DNA of 64,000 nucleotides, from assembly GCA_035771175.1 (NCBI GenBank), contig CM069603.1, positions 24,528,286 to 24,592,285 of the forward strand, given 5' to 3'. How positions within the stretch are numbered: the stretch's first letter is position 1; every line of letters begins with the position of its first letter. The notes beneath the pieces are model-generated. The model saw only the letters and a list, made by a program, of their open reading frames with translations. It did no database searches and was not told the DNA's origin. Of this stretch, positions 44,003 through 56,353 are shown one piece after another. The stretch comes from Paratinospora sagittata (taxonomy: Eukaryota > Streptophyta > Magnoliopsida > Ranunculales > Menispermaceae). The translations under genes were made by a program, and so were the position numbers.

Positions 44003-46017
44003 TGTTGAACCAATTATCCTTTTGTCCCTTACAAGAGTATGTCCCTTATGTGAAAGATATTTTGATGATTATAAACCACATTCTATCTATGATAATACTG
44101 CATGCATGGCATAACTAATCCTACTTGAAGGTTTCGAAGAATCAATGCTGCATGGTGAACGTGTTATCAAGATCTAGTTGAAGACCATGATCACTTGAAG
44201 ATATATAAATGATTAGATTGTGTTTAGGTTGTAAAATCTTTACTATCATATGATTCAGGAATATGCTTGACTGCATGATTTAGTCGAGTTGATTTTTGAT
44301 CATTTGCATTGAATTTTCTATGTTTGATTTGATCCAAAAATACCGAGATTTTAATCGTATTTATCGAGTTTTAATTGAAAAATCAAAATTGTTTTTAAGT
44401 TTCCATCACGATGCTAATACGTCTTATCAGGACGCTAATGTCTTTGCAGCGCCCTCCTAGACTTGGTAAGTTAGGACGCTGATAATATGCTAGGACGCTA
44501 ATAAATTTCATGGTTGAAATGTACTTACCTATTAAAACGCTTACTTCACCAGTAGCGGCCTCACTTAAGTCAACCTCTGAACTTGTTAGGATGCTGATTC
44601 AGAATTAGCTCGTTGATTATTTTCCAAGTTTTAAATGTTTTAACTCTCAGGACGCTAATCGTCTTTCAACGCACTAACTGCTTTTACGAGTTAAAATATC
44701 AGGACGCTTACTCGTGAGTAGCGCCCTCGTGACTTTAAATAGTCTAAAACAAGGCAGGACGTTAATTGTGGATTAGCGCCCTCATGAAGTTTAGTTGTTT
44801 TAATCCCCAAGTAAGTTAGGACGCTTAGGATTAAGCAATGCCCTCATTTCATAATTCAGCAGGACGTGTATGGTTGATGAGCACACTCAAAGGAGCAAAA
44901 CGACAAAGTTGACATTATTAGTCACGACGCTGATTAACCAATCAGGACGTTAATTCAACACTGTCATTATTCTGACACTTACACTTTCTCAATATGCATT
45001 TTTAGAATTGTGCAAAACTTTTCAGAATCTTTTGAATCTTTTCAGAATGTTCTAATACTTTATCAGAAAATTCTTTTTTCGTGAAAAATTAGAAGAGTCA
45101 GGTGCATTGTCATAATTACACATAGTTGAATCTATTTGTTTCGGGAAAGAATGTAATCGTTACTTTTGAAATAGCGTTGAGCGCCAAAATTACCAAGTCT
45201 ATTGCACCACTGCTATTTCTATATGTATATGTGACCTTATAGCAGATCAATGATCATCAATATATCAATACGAAAACTGAAAAACCATTAAAAACGTATT
45301 AACTATTTTTGTTTGTGCAATAACTTTTGGAAGTTAGTCTTCTACTCTCTGCTTTTGAACTCAAGATCTTTTGAAATACATTAAGTCTTCTGGATTAGTT
45401 GATCTTCATCTATATCATTTCGAAAATCCATTGAAGAATACGAAAGCTTTTTGAACCAATTTTTCAACTGAACTTCATCATACGTATTTTGCTGAATCTG
45501 TGGTAACAGAAGGTTCAATCCAAAGCTTTATAAGTATCACTTTGATTCTAAGTAAAGAGAATCATATCTCATATTGTATATTGATATTAGCGACTGGTTT
45601 GTCATTGGGATAGAGCAAGTGTTGCTTCAAATTCTAACGGTTCTTCTTACACCCAGAAGTTGAGAAAAGGTTTTTCTCACACCCTGAAGTTGAGAAGTGG
45701 TTCTTCTCACACTTGTAAGTTGAGAGAGTATAACGGCTCTTCTCACACCCGTAAGTTGTGAAAGTGTACCGGTTTGGTCTTCACCCATAAGAAGATCCGT
45801 AGTAGAGTTTGGACAACTCCTAACTAAGGAGGTTAGGTAGAGGATGTAAGCGAGGCCGAACCACTATAAATCCTGTTGGTATTGTCTCTTTTGCTGTCCT
45901 TGTGTTTATTTGTTATATTCTATTTAATCTGCTTTCAATGTTTCTTAAATTTAAAAGAAAGGTTAAAATCTGCTAAGTGTCCAATTCACCCCCTTCTCGA
46001 ACACATTTAGGCCAACA
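44003..46017 (+). mobile_element. B2 5' LTR (2015 bp)
   Basis: TGTTGAACC to AGGCCAACA. Motif array about 44410-44950, TATA-like TATATGTATATG near 45222-45234, TTCTCAC hairpins about 45640-45770, CCTAAC..GTTAGG and the stem-loop about 45835-45870. It is the only intact + orientation B LTR. Confidence 0.92.
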
Positions 46018-46019
46018 GT

Positions 46020-46031
46020 TGGTATCAGAGC
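46020..46031 (+). other. B2 primer-binding site
   Basis: TGGTATCAGAGC, two bases after the LTR end at 46017; matches initiator tRNA-Met. Confidence 0.93.
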
Positions 46032-46071
46032 AGGTTAACTGTCAAAGTATCTAACCATCTTTAATTAAGTA

Positions 46072-47404
46072 TGGCAGAACAAGCACAAGAAGTGGTTATC
46101 TTTCAGGTGAAGGAAACTCCACCAATCGATCCCCACTGTTCAAGGGAGATAGCTATTCTCATTGGAAAAAAAAATTAGGTTTTACCTAAAAGCCCAAGAC
46201 TTAGAAATGTAGGATGTTGTGACAAACGGCTGTCCAACACCTATTAAAATGGTAGAGGGTGCCACTGTCCTTAAGGAGTTAGATGAATGAAGTCCTAAGG
46301 AAAAGAAAATAGAGTTGTTAAATAACCAAGTTGTAAACATTTTGTTTTGCAGTTTATATGTTGAAGAGTTCAATAGAGTTAGCGAGTGTGAAACCACTAG
46401 GGAAATCTAGGATAAGTTAGAGGTCACCCACGAAGGAACTTTGCAAGTTAAAAAGGCAAAGCTCCAAATGCAAGTTGAAAAATATGAGACCTATATAGGA
46501 TGGAGGAAACTGATTCGATAGCTAAGGCTATTGCTCAGTTTACAACAAACATCAATAAGGTGAAGAACCTAGGAAAAAGCTATGACCAAGAAGAATTAGA
46601 AAGTTTCTAAGGGGTCTACCTACAGCTTGGGAACCCAAGGCCATTACTATTAAAGAAGCCAAAAATCTAGCTGAAAATACTTTTGATGAACTATGTTGTT
46701 CATTATTCGATCATGAAATGAAGATAAAATATAAGATGTGTCAGGTCAAGGTTGGAGAAAAAGAAAAGAAATCTATGGCCCTCAATGTTGAAATTGATTC
46801 TGAAGATGGTTCAGACTCAGAAGATGACACAATTATGTTATCTAGAAAATTCAACAGGTTAATTAGGAGAAAGGGTAAGAGTGGCACTTACTCAAAGTTT
46901 CACAAAGGAAAGAAACCGAGTCAAAACCTATAGAGTTAATTTGTTACGATTGTAACAAACCAGGTCATGTATCGAATGAATGTCCTACTAGATATAAGAA
47001 CACAAAATCAAAAAGAAAGGACAAGAAAGTTCTCAAATCCAAGTGGGATGATTCAAGTTCAAGTGAGGATGAACCGAATTCAGATCGCACTGCTGCACTA
47101 TGCTTAATGGCAAGAACGAAGGTAAAATCTGAACCTGTTGACGAACTTAATGCTTTTGATATTCATATACATGATCTTAAGACAAAACTTAGTAAAGAAA
47201 TTAGGAAGAATGAAAAGCTCAAACATAGTCTTGAAGAAAGTTGTTGAGAAACTGAAAAATGAAAACGAAACACTTAGAAAGGAAAAGGAAGACCTGAATT
47301 GCACAGTGATCAAGTTTACAAATGGTCAAAAGTTATTTGATATAATGTTAGGATCACAAAGATGTGCATTTGAAAAAGTTGGCTTAGGTTATACACATAA
47401 GTAA
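46072..47404 (+). pseudogene. B2 gag
   Basis: Starts MAEQAQE at 46072. The N-terminal part is broken by frameshifts and stops before 46718. The segment 46718-46933 keeps the acidic run (DSEDGSDSEDD). The zinc knuckle CYDCNKPGHVSNEC lies at 46942-46983 in a shifted frame, and 47138-47404 keeps the coiled coil (VVEKLKNENETLRKEKEDL). It lacks about 80 codons of coiled coil seen in B1, so it is internally deleted near 47235. Confidence 0.83.
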
Positions 47405-48145
47405 AAATAAAGGAATATAACACCTTATTGACCAAACAACTGACATGCCACAAGTGTCATAGGAAAGGTCATACCATGCTTAGATGTACTGTCTTAAATG
47501 GATAGAAAAAGAGATAAGCATGGATTGAAAAATATGTCCTTACTGATGCTAATATGAGCATGGGTGCCAAAGTCAAAAGTATTTTATGTCGTGTAGATGA
47601 GCAAAAATAAAAACCTATGATATCTAGACAACGATTGCTCATGACATATGACTGGAGATAAATCTAAATTTTTGAGCCTTGAAACAAAGAAAGGAGAAAA
47701 GGTCACCTTCGCAGACGACAACAAATGTGACATTGAAGGCATCAGAATCATTTGTAACGATTTTCTATCCATATCTGATGTACTTTATGTTAAAGGGCTG
47801 AAGCATAGTTTCTTGAGCATGAGTCAATTATGTGACAATGGTCATGACATTTCATTTGAAGTAAATAGGTGCATTGTCAAGCATGTAGATAAAATTGTTG
47901 CATTCATGGCATCTAGACTTAAAAATGTGTATTGCATAAATCTTATTAACATGAAGGAACAAAATATAACATGTTTAAGTGCTATTTCGTGTGGTGATGC
48001 ATGGTTTTCGCTTAGGAGACTTGCTCATGTTAGTATGGATAACATATCTAGAATTGTAAAACATGATCTTGCCAAAGGTATTCCAAAAGGAATCTACTCA
48101 AAAGACAAGGTATGTGAACCATGTCAACTTGGTAAGCATAGCTGA
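47405..48145 (+). pseudogene. B2 second knuckle, protease remnant, pre-integrase
   Basis: CHKCHRKGHTMLRC (about 47443-47485) is the second CCHC box. Near 47615-47655 the protease active site reads LDND instead of LDSG, with a stop close by. From 47648 an open 165-codon stretch has SISDVLYVKGLKHSFLSMSQL, the pre-integrase LAHVSMDN and CEPCQLGKH, ending at a TGA. Confidence 0.8.
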
Positions 48146-48790
48146 TCATCGTTTAAGAGCAAGAGGCATCAATCTACTTCTAGAGCTCTTGAACTAATTC
48201 ACACCGATCTCTTCGGACCAACCAAAACCCAAAGCTTAGGTGGTAAATCTTATGTATTTGTGAGTGTTGATGATTTTACTAGATTTACTTGGGTATTTCT
48301 ATTAGCTCACAAATCTGATGCATGCGAACTATTTATAAAATTCTGTAAAAGAGTTGAAAATGAAAAGGGTCATAAAATCAACATAATTAGAAATGATAGA
48401 GGAAGAGAGTTTGTTAATAAAAATCTTGAAGAATTCTGCAATAATCAAGGTTACACTCACCATCTCTCTGCTCCTAGGACACCTCAACAAAATGGTGTAG
48501 TTGAGAGGAAAAATAGGACTTTGCAAGAAATAGAATTAATCAAGGTTACACTCACCATCTCTCTGCTCCTAGGACACCTCAACAAAATGGTGTAGTTGAG
48601 AGGAAAAATAGGACTTTGCAAGAAATGTGTAGAACAATGCTTAATGAGTATAACACTGCAAACCATTTTTGGGTAGAGGCTATTAACACAGCCTGTTATG
48701 TAATGAACATAATCCTAATTAGGAAAGATTTGAATAAAACTACATATGAACTATGGTAGGGTAGAACACCCAACATCAGTTACTTTTGAG
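48146..48790 (+). pseudogene. B2 integrase core with 95-bp tandem duplication
   Basis: Copia integrase: DDFTRFTWVFLLAH, IIRNDRGREF, NGVVERKNRTLQE. The stretch 48442-48536 is repeated exactly or nearly so at 48537-48631. It repeats the NGVVERKNR catalytic segment and shifts the frame, since 95 is not a multiple of 3. The core continues in the restored copy to about 48790 (MLNEYNTANHFWVEAI). Non-functional. Confidence 0.88.
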
Positions 48791-49382
48791 TATTTGGATG
48801 TAAGTGTTTCATCCTAAATGATAAAGACAACTTAGACAGGTTTGAACCTAAATCTGATATAGGAATATCTTTAGGATACTCTTCACACAGTAGAGCCTAT
48901 AGAGTTTTCAATAAATCTAATCAAACTATAGAAGAATCAATTCATGTAAATTTTGATGAAAGTGAAAGTAAGAAAAGTCTTGAGTATGAATTTAAACAAT
49001 TAAACTTTGATGATGATGAACCCAAGACAACTAAGATCATAGATCTTGAGACTAAAATGCCTCTAGAAACATCTAAAAACTCTATACTACTTCAAGGTCT
49101 ATCCAAAGATCAAATATTAGGAGATCCACAAAAGGGTGTATCAACTTGAGCTTCAATTCAAAGAGATTTGCTTTCGTATCGCAATTTGAACCAATTAAAG
49201 TGGAAGATGCACTGAAAGATGAAAATTGGCTTCTTGCTATGCAAGAAGAACTAGGACACTTTGTGTGAAACAAAGTATGGGAATTAGTTCCTAGATCATT
49301 TCATCAATCAGTTATAGGAACCAAATGGATCTTTAGAAACAAAAAGAATCGACAAGGTATCATTGTTTGAAATAAGGCTAGA
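48791..49382 (+). pseudogene. B2 integrase C-terminal and connecting region
   Basis: Includes VFGCKCFILNDKDN, LGYSSHSRAYRVFNK and the acidic link before RT, with scattered stops. It contains the 277 bp (about 48729-49005) that B1 has lost. The end has [11 protein letters not shown] leading to RT. Confidence 0.75.
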
Positions 49383-50212
49383 TTGGTTGCACAAGAGTAC
49401 AACCAAGACAAAGGCATAGACTTCAAAGAAGTCTTTGCCCTAGTAGCAAGATTAGAGGCAAAAAGGATGTTACCTACCTATGCTTGTTACAAGGATTTTT
49501 TCCTATACCAAATGGATGTAAAAAGTGCATTTCTAAATGGATACATTAATGAAGAGGTATATGTGGAACAACCTCTAGGGTTTGAGGATGCTCAAGACCC
49601 AGATTATGTGTTCAAACTCTACAAAGCCTTATATGGATTAAGACGAGCTCCAAGAGCTTGGTATGATAGATTGTGTTCGTTTCTTTTAGATCATAAATTT
49701 CAAAAAGGAAAACTTGATCCAACTTTGTTTATCAAACACCAGAATGATAATATGCTTATTGTTCAAATATGTGTGGACGGTATCATCTTTGGTGCATCAA
49801 ACAAAGAGTTGTGTGATACGTTTTCAAAACTAATACAAAAGGAATTTGAAATGAGTATGATGGGAGAACTTACATACTTTCTCGGCTTGCAAGTTAAGCA
49901 AATGTCAAAAGGCACCTTCATAAGCCAATCAAAGTATGCTAAGGAAATGGTTAAAAAGTTTCAAATGAATAATTTGAAATCAATTGATACTCTTTGTAAC
50001 TCTACAATTAAATTAGATAAGGATGAAAAAAAGAAACCAATTGATTCTAAACTTTATAGAAGTATGATTGGAAGTCTGTTATACCTAACAACAAGTCGAC
50101 TTGACATTATGTTCAATGTCTGTCTTTGTGCAAGATTTCAATCAGAACCTAAAGAATCGCACTTAAAATGTGTCAAACGAATATTCAGATACATAAATGG
50201 CACAACAAACTT
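49383..50212 (+). pseudogene. B2 reverse transcriptase, catalytic motif mutated
   Basis: 277 open codons of copia [69 protein letters not shown] and FRYINGTTNLG. The catalytic YVDD is CVDG here (about 49770-49781), losing one of the two Asp, so the enzyme should be dead although the frame is open. The frame runs into A3 LTR sequence at about 50213. Confidence 0.9.
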
Positions 50213-50528
50213 AGGTTTGTCTCATATCCATAAGTTGGGATAGGTTGGTCTCATGCCTATTAGTTGAGCAATGTAATGGTTATTCTCACACCTATAAGTT
50301 GAGAAAAGGTGTAACGGTTTGATTCTCACCTGTAAGAGAATCCCTTAGTGACAAGGTTAAAATCCTAACTGAGGAGGTTGGGTAGTGGACGTAGGCAAGT
50401 AGCCAAACCACTATAAATCGATTGTGCATATTTGTTTAATTTCTGCACTTTAATTTTTCCATTGAAATTAATTTTAAATTGTCTAAGTGTCCAATTCACC
50501 TCCCCTCTTGGACATATCTGGGCCAACA
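50213..50528 (+). mobile_element. A3 5' LTR remnant
   Basis: It keeps the leader hairpins, GATTCTC..GAGAATC, CCTAAC..GTTGGG, the stem-loop (about 50390-50415) and the LTR end GGCCAACA. The left junction falls in CTTAGGT, a word present in both B2 RT and the A LTR. Confidence 0.85.
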
Positions 50529-50530
50529 AT

Positions 50531-50542
50531 TGGTATCATAGC
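50531..50542 (+). other. A3 primer-binding site, one mismatch
   Basis: TGGTATCATAGC, one base different from the A1 and B sites (G to T at position 9). Confidence 0.82.
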
Positions 50543-50584
50543 AGTGTTGCTCTCCAAAAAAACTTCACTATTTCTTTGATATCA

Positions 50585-51226
50585 ATGGCAATGACCAAAG
50601 GTATTGTCATAGAAGTAAGTCAACCTTTAGATAGACCACCTCTGTTCAATAGAGACTGGTTTGAAGATTGGATGATAAGGATGAAATCTTTTCTACGATC
50701 TAAGGATATCAATTTATGGGAAATGGTTGTAAACGACTACACCATGCCCAACAAGCCTACTGAGCTATGGACAGATAAGGAAAGACTAAATGATAAACTT
50801 AACGCTCAAACTGTCTATGCCTTGTACTGTTCACTACCCGAGGAAGAAGTAGAAAGGGTAGTTCATCTTGAGAGTGCAAAGGAGATTTGGGAAACACTCA
50901 AATCACTTCATTGTGAAAAGATTAACAGTCGAGATGAAAAGATCAAAGAGTCTGATAGACTATTTGATGCCTTTGAGATATATGAGAATGAATCTCTCGA
51001 TACGACATTGAACAAATATCAATCTATTCTTGACGGAATGCAAGAACTGAATCAGGAAATACCTGTAGAAATATCTCGAGTATATTTCTGTGATAAGCTT
51101 CCAAAGAAATGGAACGATAAGCTAACTAGGTTAGCTAAATCTGTTGAACCATGGGAAATGAGTTTAAAAGAGTTATGTGATCTCTTCTAAACCATGGAAG
51201 AAAGGGATGAGACTATAGACCCAGTT
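50585..51226 (+). pseudogene. A3 gag, truncated
   Basis: Best-preserved A-family gag N-terminal half: MAMTKGIV start at 50585, PPLFNRDWFEDWMIRMKSFL, WEMVVNDYTMPNKPTELW, LNAQTVYALYCSLPEEEVE, AKEIWETLKSLHCEKI and SVEPWEMSLKELCDLF, then TAA at 51188. The frame continues past the TAA (TMEERDETIDPVK) until it fuses to LTR sequence at about 51227. About 201 codons to the stop. The longest open frame here starts earlier, in the LTR, and is not the gene start. Confidence 0.87.
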
Positions 51227-54200
51227 AAGATTTTATCGTTTGCATATTTTGATCGTAACATTCTAAGCATACCTTATGATTTCTACAATATGTTTTATCG
51301 AGCTTTAATCGAGAAATCAAAAATCCCTTTTGTAAAGACTTTTAGGATGCTAATATTTTGGCAGCACCCTCCTGGACTCGATGAGTCAGGACGCTGATAA
51401 AATATTAGTGTAGCACCCATACCTTTAAATGACGTCATTTTGACCCATAGTGTACCAGTAAAGTACATGTATATGTATTTGTATACGTATGCGTATATAT
51501 ATTTGATTCTCGATGCATATAGGATCGAGTGTCTTTGCATGATCTTAGGTCTTAGAGAGTGCACATGAAGTTTCGGAACCATCGGAGACCCGTTCGACGT
51601 CGAAACATGTCGAAAACGATGTTTTGGATCCAGTGGAGCTCGCTCCGTGGAGTAAGAAATTTTTGTCACTGATTGCATCAATGTCTTGATATCCTAGATT
51701 CGTTGTCCGATTGAGCTAAAATTTTGTCATCTTATTCTTCTCTGATAGATATTCATTATGATCGGTGAAGATCTTGATCGGAGTCATCTACTGTGAGTTA
51801 TAAGACTCCAAACACTATTTTTTTGGATTTAAGGATTTTCTTGCGCAGTTTTGATCCAAAGGTTGGATCTCGTAATCCCACCGTTGGATTGAGCTGAAAT
51901 TTTACCAAAATGTTGGTAACTGACTCATAAAACTTATAACTGTTAAGATGTTAAATTGATAAGTAGTTTGCAAGAAATTAATTATCTAAGTGCAAGTAAT
52001 TGCAGCAGGAAATTGTTCCTTTTATTTAAGTGTATTTTTTCATGTGGGCCCAGAATACTTCTATAAAAGCCACTTTGGACGTGGGTTGCTCATTTTTACA
52101 CTTTGAAGAAGGGGAAGGGAGCTAGGAGAAGGGAAAAAGAAGAGGAGAAGAGAAAGGAGAGAGGAGGCTTGGATTTTGGTGCTCTCATGCCCAAAATCCC
52201 TCCAAGGTATATCATTTTCTTCATTCTATCTCTTTCATGTGTGTTTGCAAGCTTAATTTTGACCTAGGGTTGTATGAATCCCGAAATTTAAGGGAGTGGT
52301 AGGAAAGCCAATGTTGGACTTAGGCTTTGATTTTGAGATACGTTAATCTAGATGGCATGGGGAGTCCATAAATAGTAAAACTTTTAATTTCTAACAAGAA
52401 ATTGGTAGGGTTTCATGGTTTTGACCTAAACTAGAAATTTAGACCTTGGGTTTACTATTCATATTACATGTGATTTATAATGAAATCATGGGTAATTGTG
52501 GATATATGGCACTCCAACTTACTAATTTTGATTAGTGGATACCCAAAGGTAGAGTAATTTTTACCTAGGCTATGTAATTTGGCAATTTCCATGTGATTTG
52601 GGGATTTTTGCCCAAATTGGGGCTTTTGACCCAAATCAACTCAATTGATAAAATTGACTCGGGGTTTATTTAATTGGACCCCAATTGAGTAGAATCATGG
52701 GTTTAGAATGTTTGAACCTATGTTAATTGGTATGACTTAGTTCATTTTGACTTTATGTTTTGTATTGGCCTAAATTAGGGATTTTGACCAAGTCAATTGA
52801 TGAAATTAACTTGATGTATAGTCTAATTGACCCTAATTATGATTGAATGTCATGTATATTGGTGGTTGGATCATGGGATCAACCTATTACATTCAATTTG
52901 GGACAATCTTAGTTTAATTTGAGTTTAAATGATTAAATTGGGCAATATGAAATTTGGCTCAAGGGGGTAACCAATTTAGAATCTAATTGACTTTTGATTT
53001 GGTTTAAGCATGGGTTTTTGGCACACTTATAGGCTGGTTTTTAGTTTCTGTAAACCATGTTATTTTCAGGGTTTTGTGATCGATCTAGAACCCATATAGT
53101 CAATTGGAGAGTTGTGGTAATTGGATTGACTAGACTTAGCCAATCAAGTGTTAGTGTTCTTTTACTTTTGAATTATTTATATGTGGCATTGTAGTATAGA
53201 AATGTTTTAAATGCTTATGTATTATGCATGTTTTAATATTCCATGAAATATATTTGAGCATAGTCAGTGGGATGGCAATTTGGATTGAGGCTCCTAGTTG
53301 GGGTTTCCTTTTTGGGAATTCTCGTAAGTCTAGTGGAGATCCCAGCTGTGTACCTAGCAGAGGATTTTAGGGCTTGTGTATAAGTAGGTTAGCTTAGGCT
53401 AATCCTACGTGCTGCACAACCCCAAAAATCCTATTAGAATACAAGTATTGTGTGTGTGTTCAGGTGTTGTGTGTCAAGCACCAGCCCTTTGATCCCCGTA
53501 CTCAGGAGGTGTTAGGATTGCATGTGCATGATTACAAATGATATGCATTGTCTTACGTATGACATGATACATTTATGTTAGCATGTATGTAGTCTTATTT
53601 CATCATCATGATCTTGCCATGTTTTTATAAATGCACGTATATGCCATTTGTAAATGACATTCACTGAGCTTGTTGTAGCTCACACCTCACCCTTTTCTTT
53701 CAGGATCTGATAGAAAGGGGAAAGGAAAGGCTTGGCTACGGAGCATCCCTTGATTTTGATTGACGTAGGTGTTGTACATTTATTTTTGTATTTTGATATT
53801 ATGTACATGATAACACCTAGTATTTGTATATTTAACACATAGATGGGATGTGTTGGGTTGTATTATTTTGTGGACTTTGGAATTTTATTTTTGGTAAATT
53901 TGGAGATGTAATATGTTTATTCATTGTTGATCATATTTAGATAGATGTTATATCAGGTTTGTGTTTTATTGGGATTCGTATTTAAATTAGGCTGACGGGA
54001 CACCTAGTGTACCGATGGAGGGTATACTCAGGGGTTCTGTGCCGGTCATGACGTCACGTATAGTGGGTCGTGACAATTAGGATGCTCAAGGTTGAATTGA
54101 ACTAATTAATAAGGACGTTTACTTGTAAGTAGTGACCTTTCTTTTATCAACCTTTGGGAATGTCAGGACGCTAACTTAGTTTTAGCTCGCTAGAAGTTCT

Positions 54201-55623
54201 TTTTATTTTTAATTGATTTCTATATTTAAGGACGCTGATAGTTATAAGTTGAATAAACTATTAGGACGTTACATGTGTAGGAGCGCCTTCATCTTTAGAA
54301 TCAACTTAATAACCCTCTAGACGCTTACTGTCCTTCAACGTACTCAACATTATTTTAAAAAAATTGTTTTTAAAATTGTAGGACGCTAACTTTTGAGTAG
54401 CGCGCCCTCGTGTGTTCAATGTTTTAAAACAAAGCAGGACATGTTTTAAGTCGTTTAATTGTCAAAGAAAGTCTGGACGCTTACAATTCAGTAGCGACCT
54501 CACTTCATTGTTCAGTAGGACGCTGATGCTCTATAAGCGCCCTCAAAGGAACAAAATGTCAAAAATGATATTTTTGTTGTTCTGACATGTACATTCTTTT
54601 TAACCGCCTTTTCAGAACAACTTTTTGTACAAAATTAATTTTTTGTATTTGTAAGAGATATTCTCTGATTCACGAACCACGTCTTCTAAAACTTTCCTTA
54701 TTCGTGTGTCTGGAGAAAATCAGAATATTCGTGAAAGGTGCAGTTGCCATTTTTGTGATGTGTTCTAGCTGTTGTGAGTAAACGTTCATATTTGAAATTC
54801 ATACTCAAATGAACAGCTTCATCTCTACAAGTCTATATATACAGGCACCTACCAAACTATTAAGACACCAATAATTCTCTGAGCCAAAACACTTTTTGAA
54901 AGTTAGTTGAATTTTCATTTGGTCAAGAAAACGTTTAAGTCACTTTGCTTTTCAAAGAGTTTTTCTTTGAGACTTTATGTATTCAAATGATTTTCATACT
55001 GAGCCAAATATCTATCTTTATTTGAAAATTCATTTGGGATTTCGAATTGTTTTCACTCAAATTTTCAGCACTATTTTAACTTATATCATTCTTGCTGAAA
55101 GAGAAATTTGAGAGATAGTTCATAGGATACAGTTGTGCTTAATTTTATATCCTGTAAACTGTATCAAGGTTGTAAGAGTTGTTAGATAAACTACTGAGTT
55201 GTCATTCAACAAGGTTAGGTCTTCTCACACCCGCAAGTTGAGAAATGGTCTTCTCACACTCGTAAGTTGAGAAACGGTAGTTCTCACACCCGTAAGTTGA
55301 GAAAGCTTAGATTTGTATCATACCCGAAAGTTGGGATAGGCTGGTCTCACGCCTATAAGCTAAGCAGTGTAATGGTTGTTCTCACACTTGTAAGTTAAGA
55401 AAAGGTGTAACGGTTTGATTCTGACCCGTAAGAGAATCCCTTAGTGACAAGGTTAAAATCCTAACTGAGGAGGTTAGGTAGTGGACGTAGGCAAGTAGCC
55501 GAACCACTATAAATCGACTGCGCACATTTGTTTGATTTTTGCACTTTAATTTTGCCATTGTAATTAATTTTAAATTATCTAAGTGTCCAATTCACCCCCC
55601 TCTTGGACATATCTGGGCCAACA
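51227..55623 (+). mobile_element. A3 3' LTR, interrupted by solo LTR E
   Basis: Family A LTR lacking its first ~215 bp. Removing 51409-54075 leaves about 1,730 bp. Motif array about 51340-51400 and 54080-54545; TATA CTATATATACAGG near 54834; leader hairpins about 55225-55440; stem-loop about 55480-55510; end GGGCCAACA at 55623. Confidence 0.9.
51409..54075 (+). mobile_element. Solo LTR E (2667 bp)
   Basis: It begins TGTAGCACCC and ends GGGTCGTGACA, with a perfect 5-bp duplication ATTAG at 51404-51408 and 54076-54080. TATA box CTATAAAAGC at 52061-52070, followed by a purine-rich stretch. The block CACTGAGCTTGTTGTAGCTC near 53670 resembles that in D1, suggesting a gypsy-type LTR. No coding motif and no U3 palindrome array. 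Confidence 0.92.
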
Positions 55624-56085
55624 ATCTAACTGATCAGAAAAGTACCTCCGAATTTTGTCACTTTCTTGGAAATTCTTTAATTTCTTGGTTTTGCAAGGAG
55701 CAACACTTGGTGGCATTATCCATAGCTGAAGCAGATTATGTTGCTGCTGAAAGTTGTTGCTCTTAGGTCTTGTACATGAAACAACAACTTTAGGATTATC
55801 AAATATTTGTTGAGTGTGCTAAAATTTTGTGTGACAATACAAGTACTATTAACATATCTAAAAATCTTGTATTGCACTCCTAAACTTAACACATTCAAAT
55901 AAGACATCACTTCTTACGGGATCATGTGCAAAATGGAAAAAAGTTATATTGTCTCACATTGGCACAAAAGAACAACTGGCTGAAATATTTACTAAAGCCT
56001 TACCCAAAGACCTGTTTGTTCACATTCGAAGAGAGCTTGGCTTGTTCTCTGAGACTGATATGTGATATTTTGATGCTTACCTCTA
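55624..56085 (+). pseudogene. B2 RNase H
   Basis: Continues B2 after A3: LTDQKSTSEFCHFLGNSLISWFCKEQHLVALSIAEADYVAAESCC, in copia RNase H style, then stops, CDNTSTINISKNLVLHS, IRHHFLRDHVQNGK and a decayed C-terminal end near 56070. The starting ATG of the longest open frame (55539) lies in the A3 LTR and is not real. Confidence 0.86.
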
Positions 56086-56353
56086 TCAAGGTGGAGAAAT
56101 ACTTCATAATACTTCACTCTTTTTGATGTTTTCAAAATGGAGAGAAGTAATATCATTGAAGCATCATAAACTCAGGGGGAGATTAACGTTAAGGGGGAGT
56201 TTTAGTATATTCCTTGGTGCTACACTCATATCATATGAAACAAGGCGCATTAGGAATGCATTATTCACTGTATTTCATGCATATTCATATCATTGTCTTA
56301 GCTTGCTTCAAAGCCTATAGTAATGTGTTTGAAATCATCAAAAAGGGGGAGAT
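56086..56353 (+). other. B2 3' untranslated region and polypurine tract
   Basis: Non-coding, with AAGGGGGAG near 56190 and the polypurine tract AAAAAGGGGGAGAT ending at 56353, directly before TGTTGAACC. Confidence 0.82.

Larger units (their letters stand above)
50213..55623 (+). mobile_element. A3: shrunken family A element inside B2
   Basis: Order: 3' 316 bp of a 5' LTR (50213-50528), primer site, gag start, then directly 3' LTR from about 51227 to 55623. ORF2, the spacer, the gag 3' half and the first ~215 bp of the 3' LTR are deleted. About 70 bp of B2 (RT-RNase H link) is also missing at the left edge. The 3' LTR is cut by solo LTR E. Confidence 0.82.
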
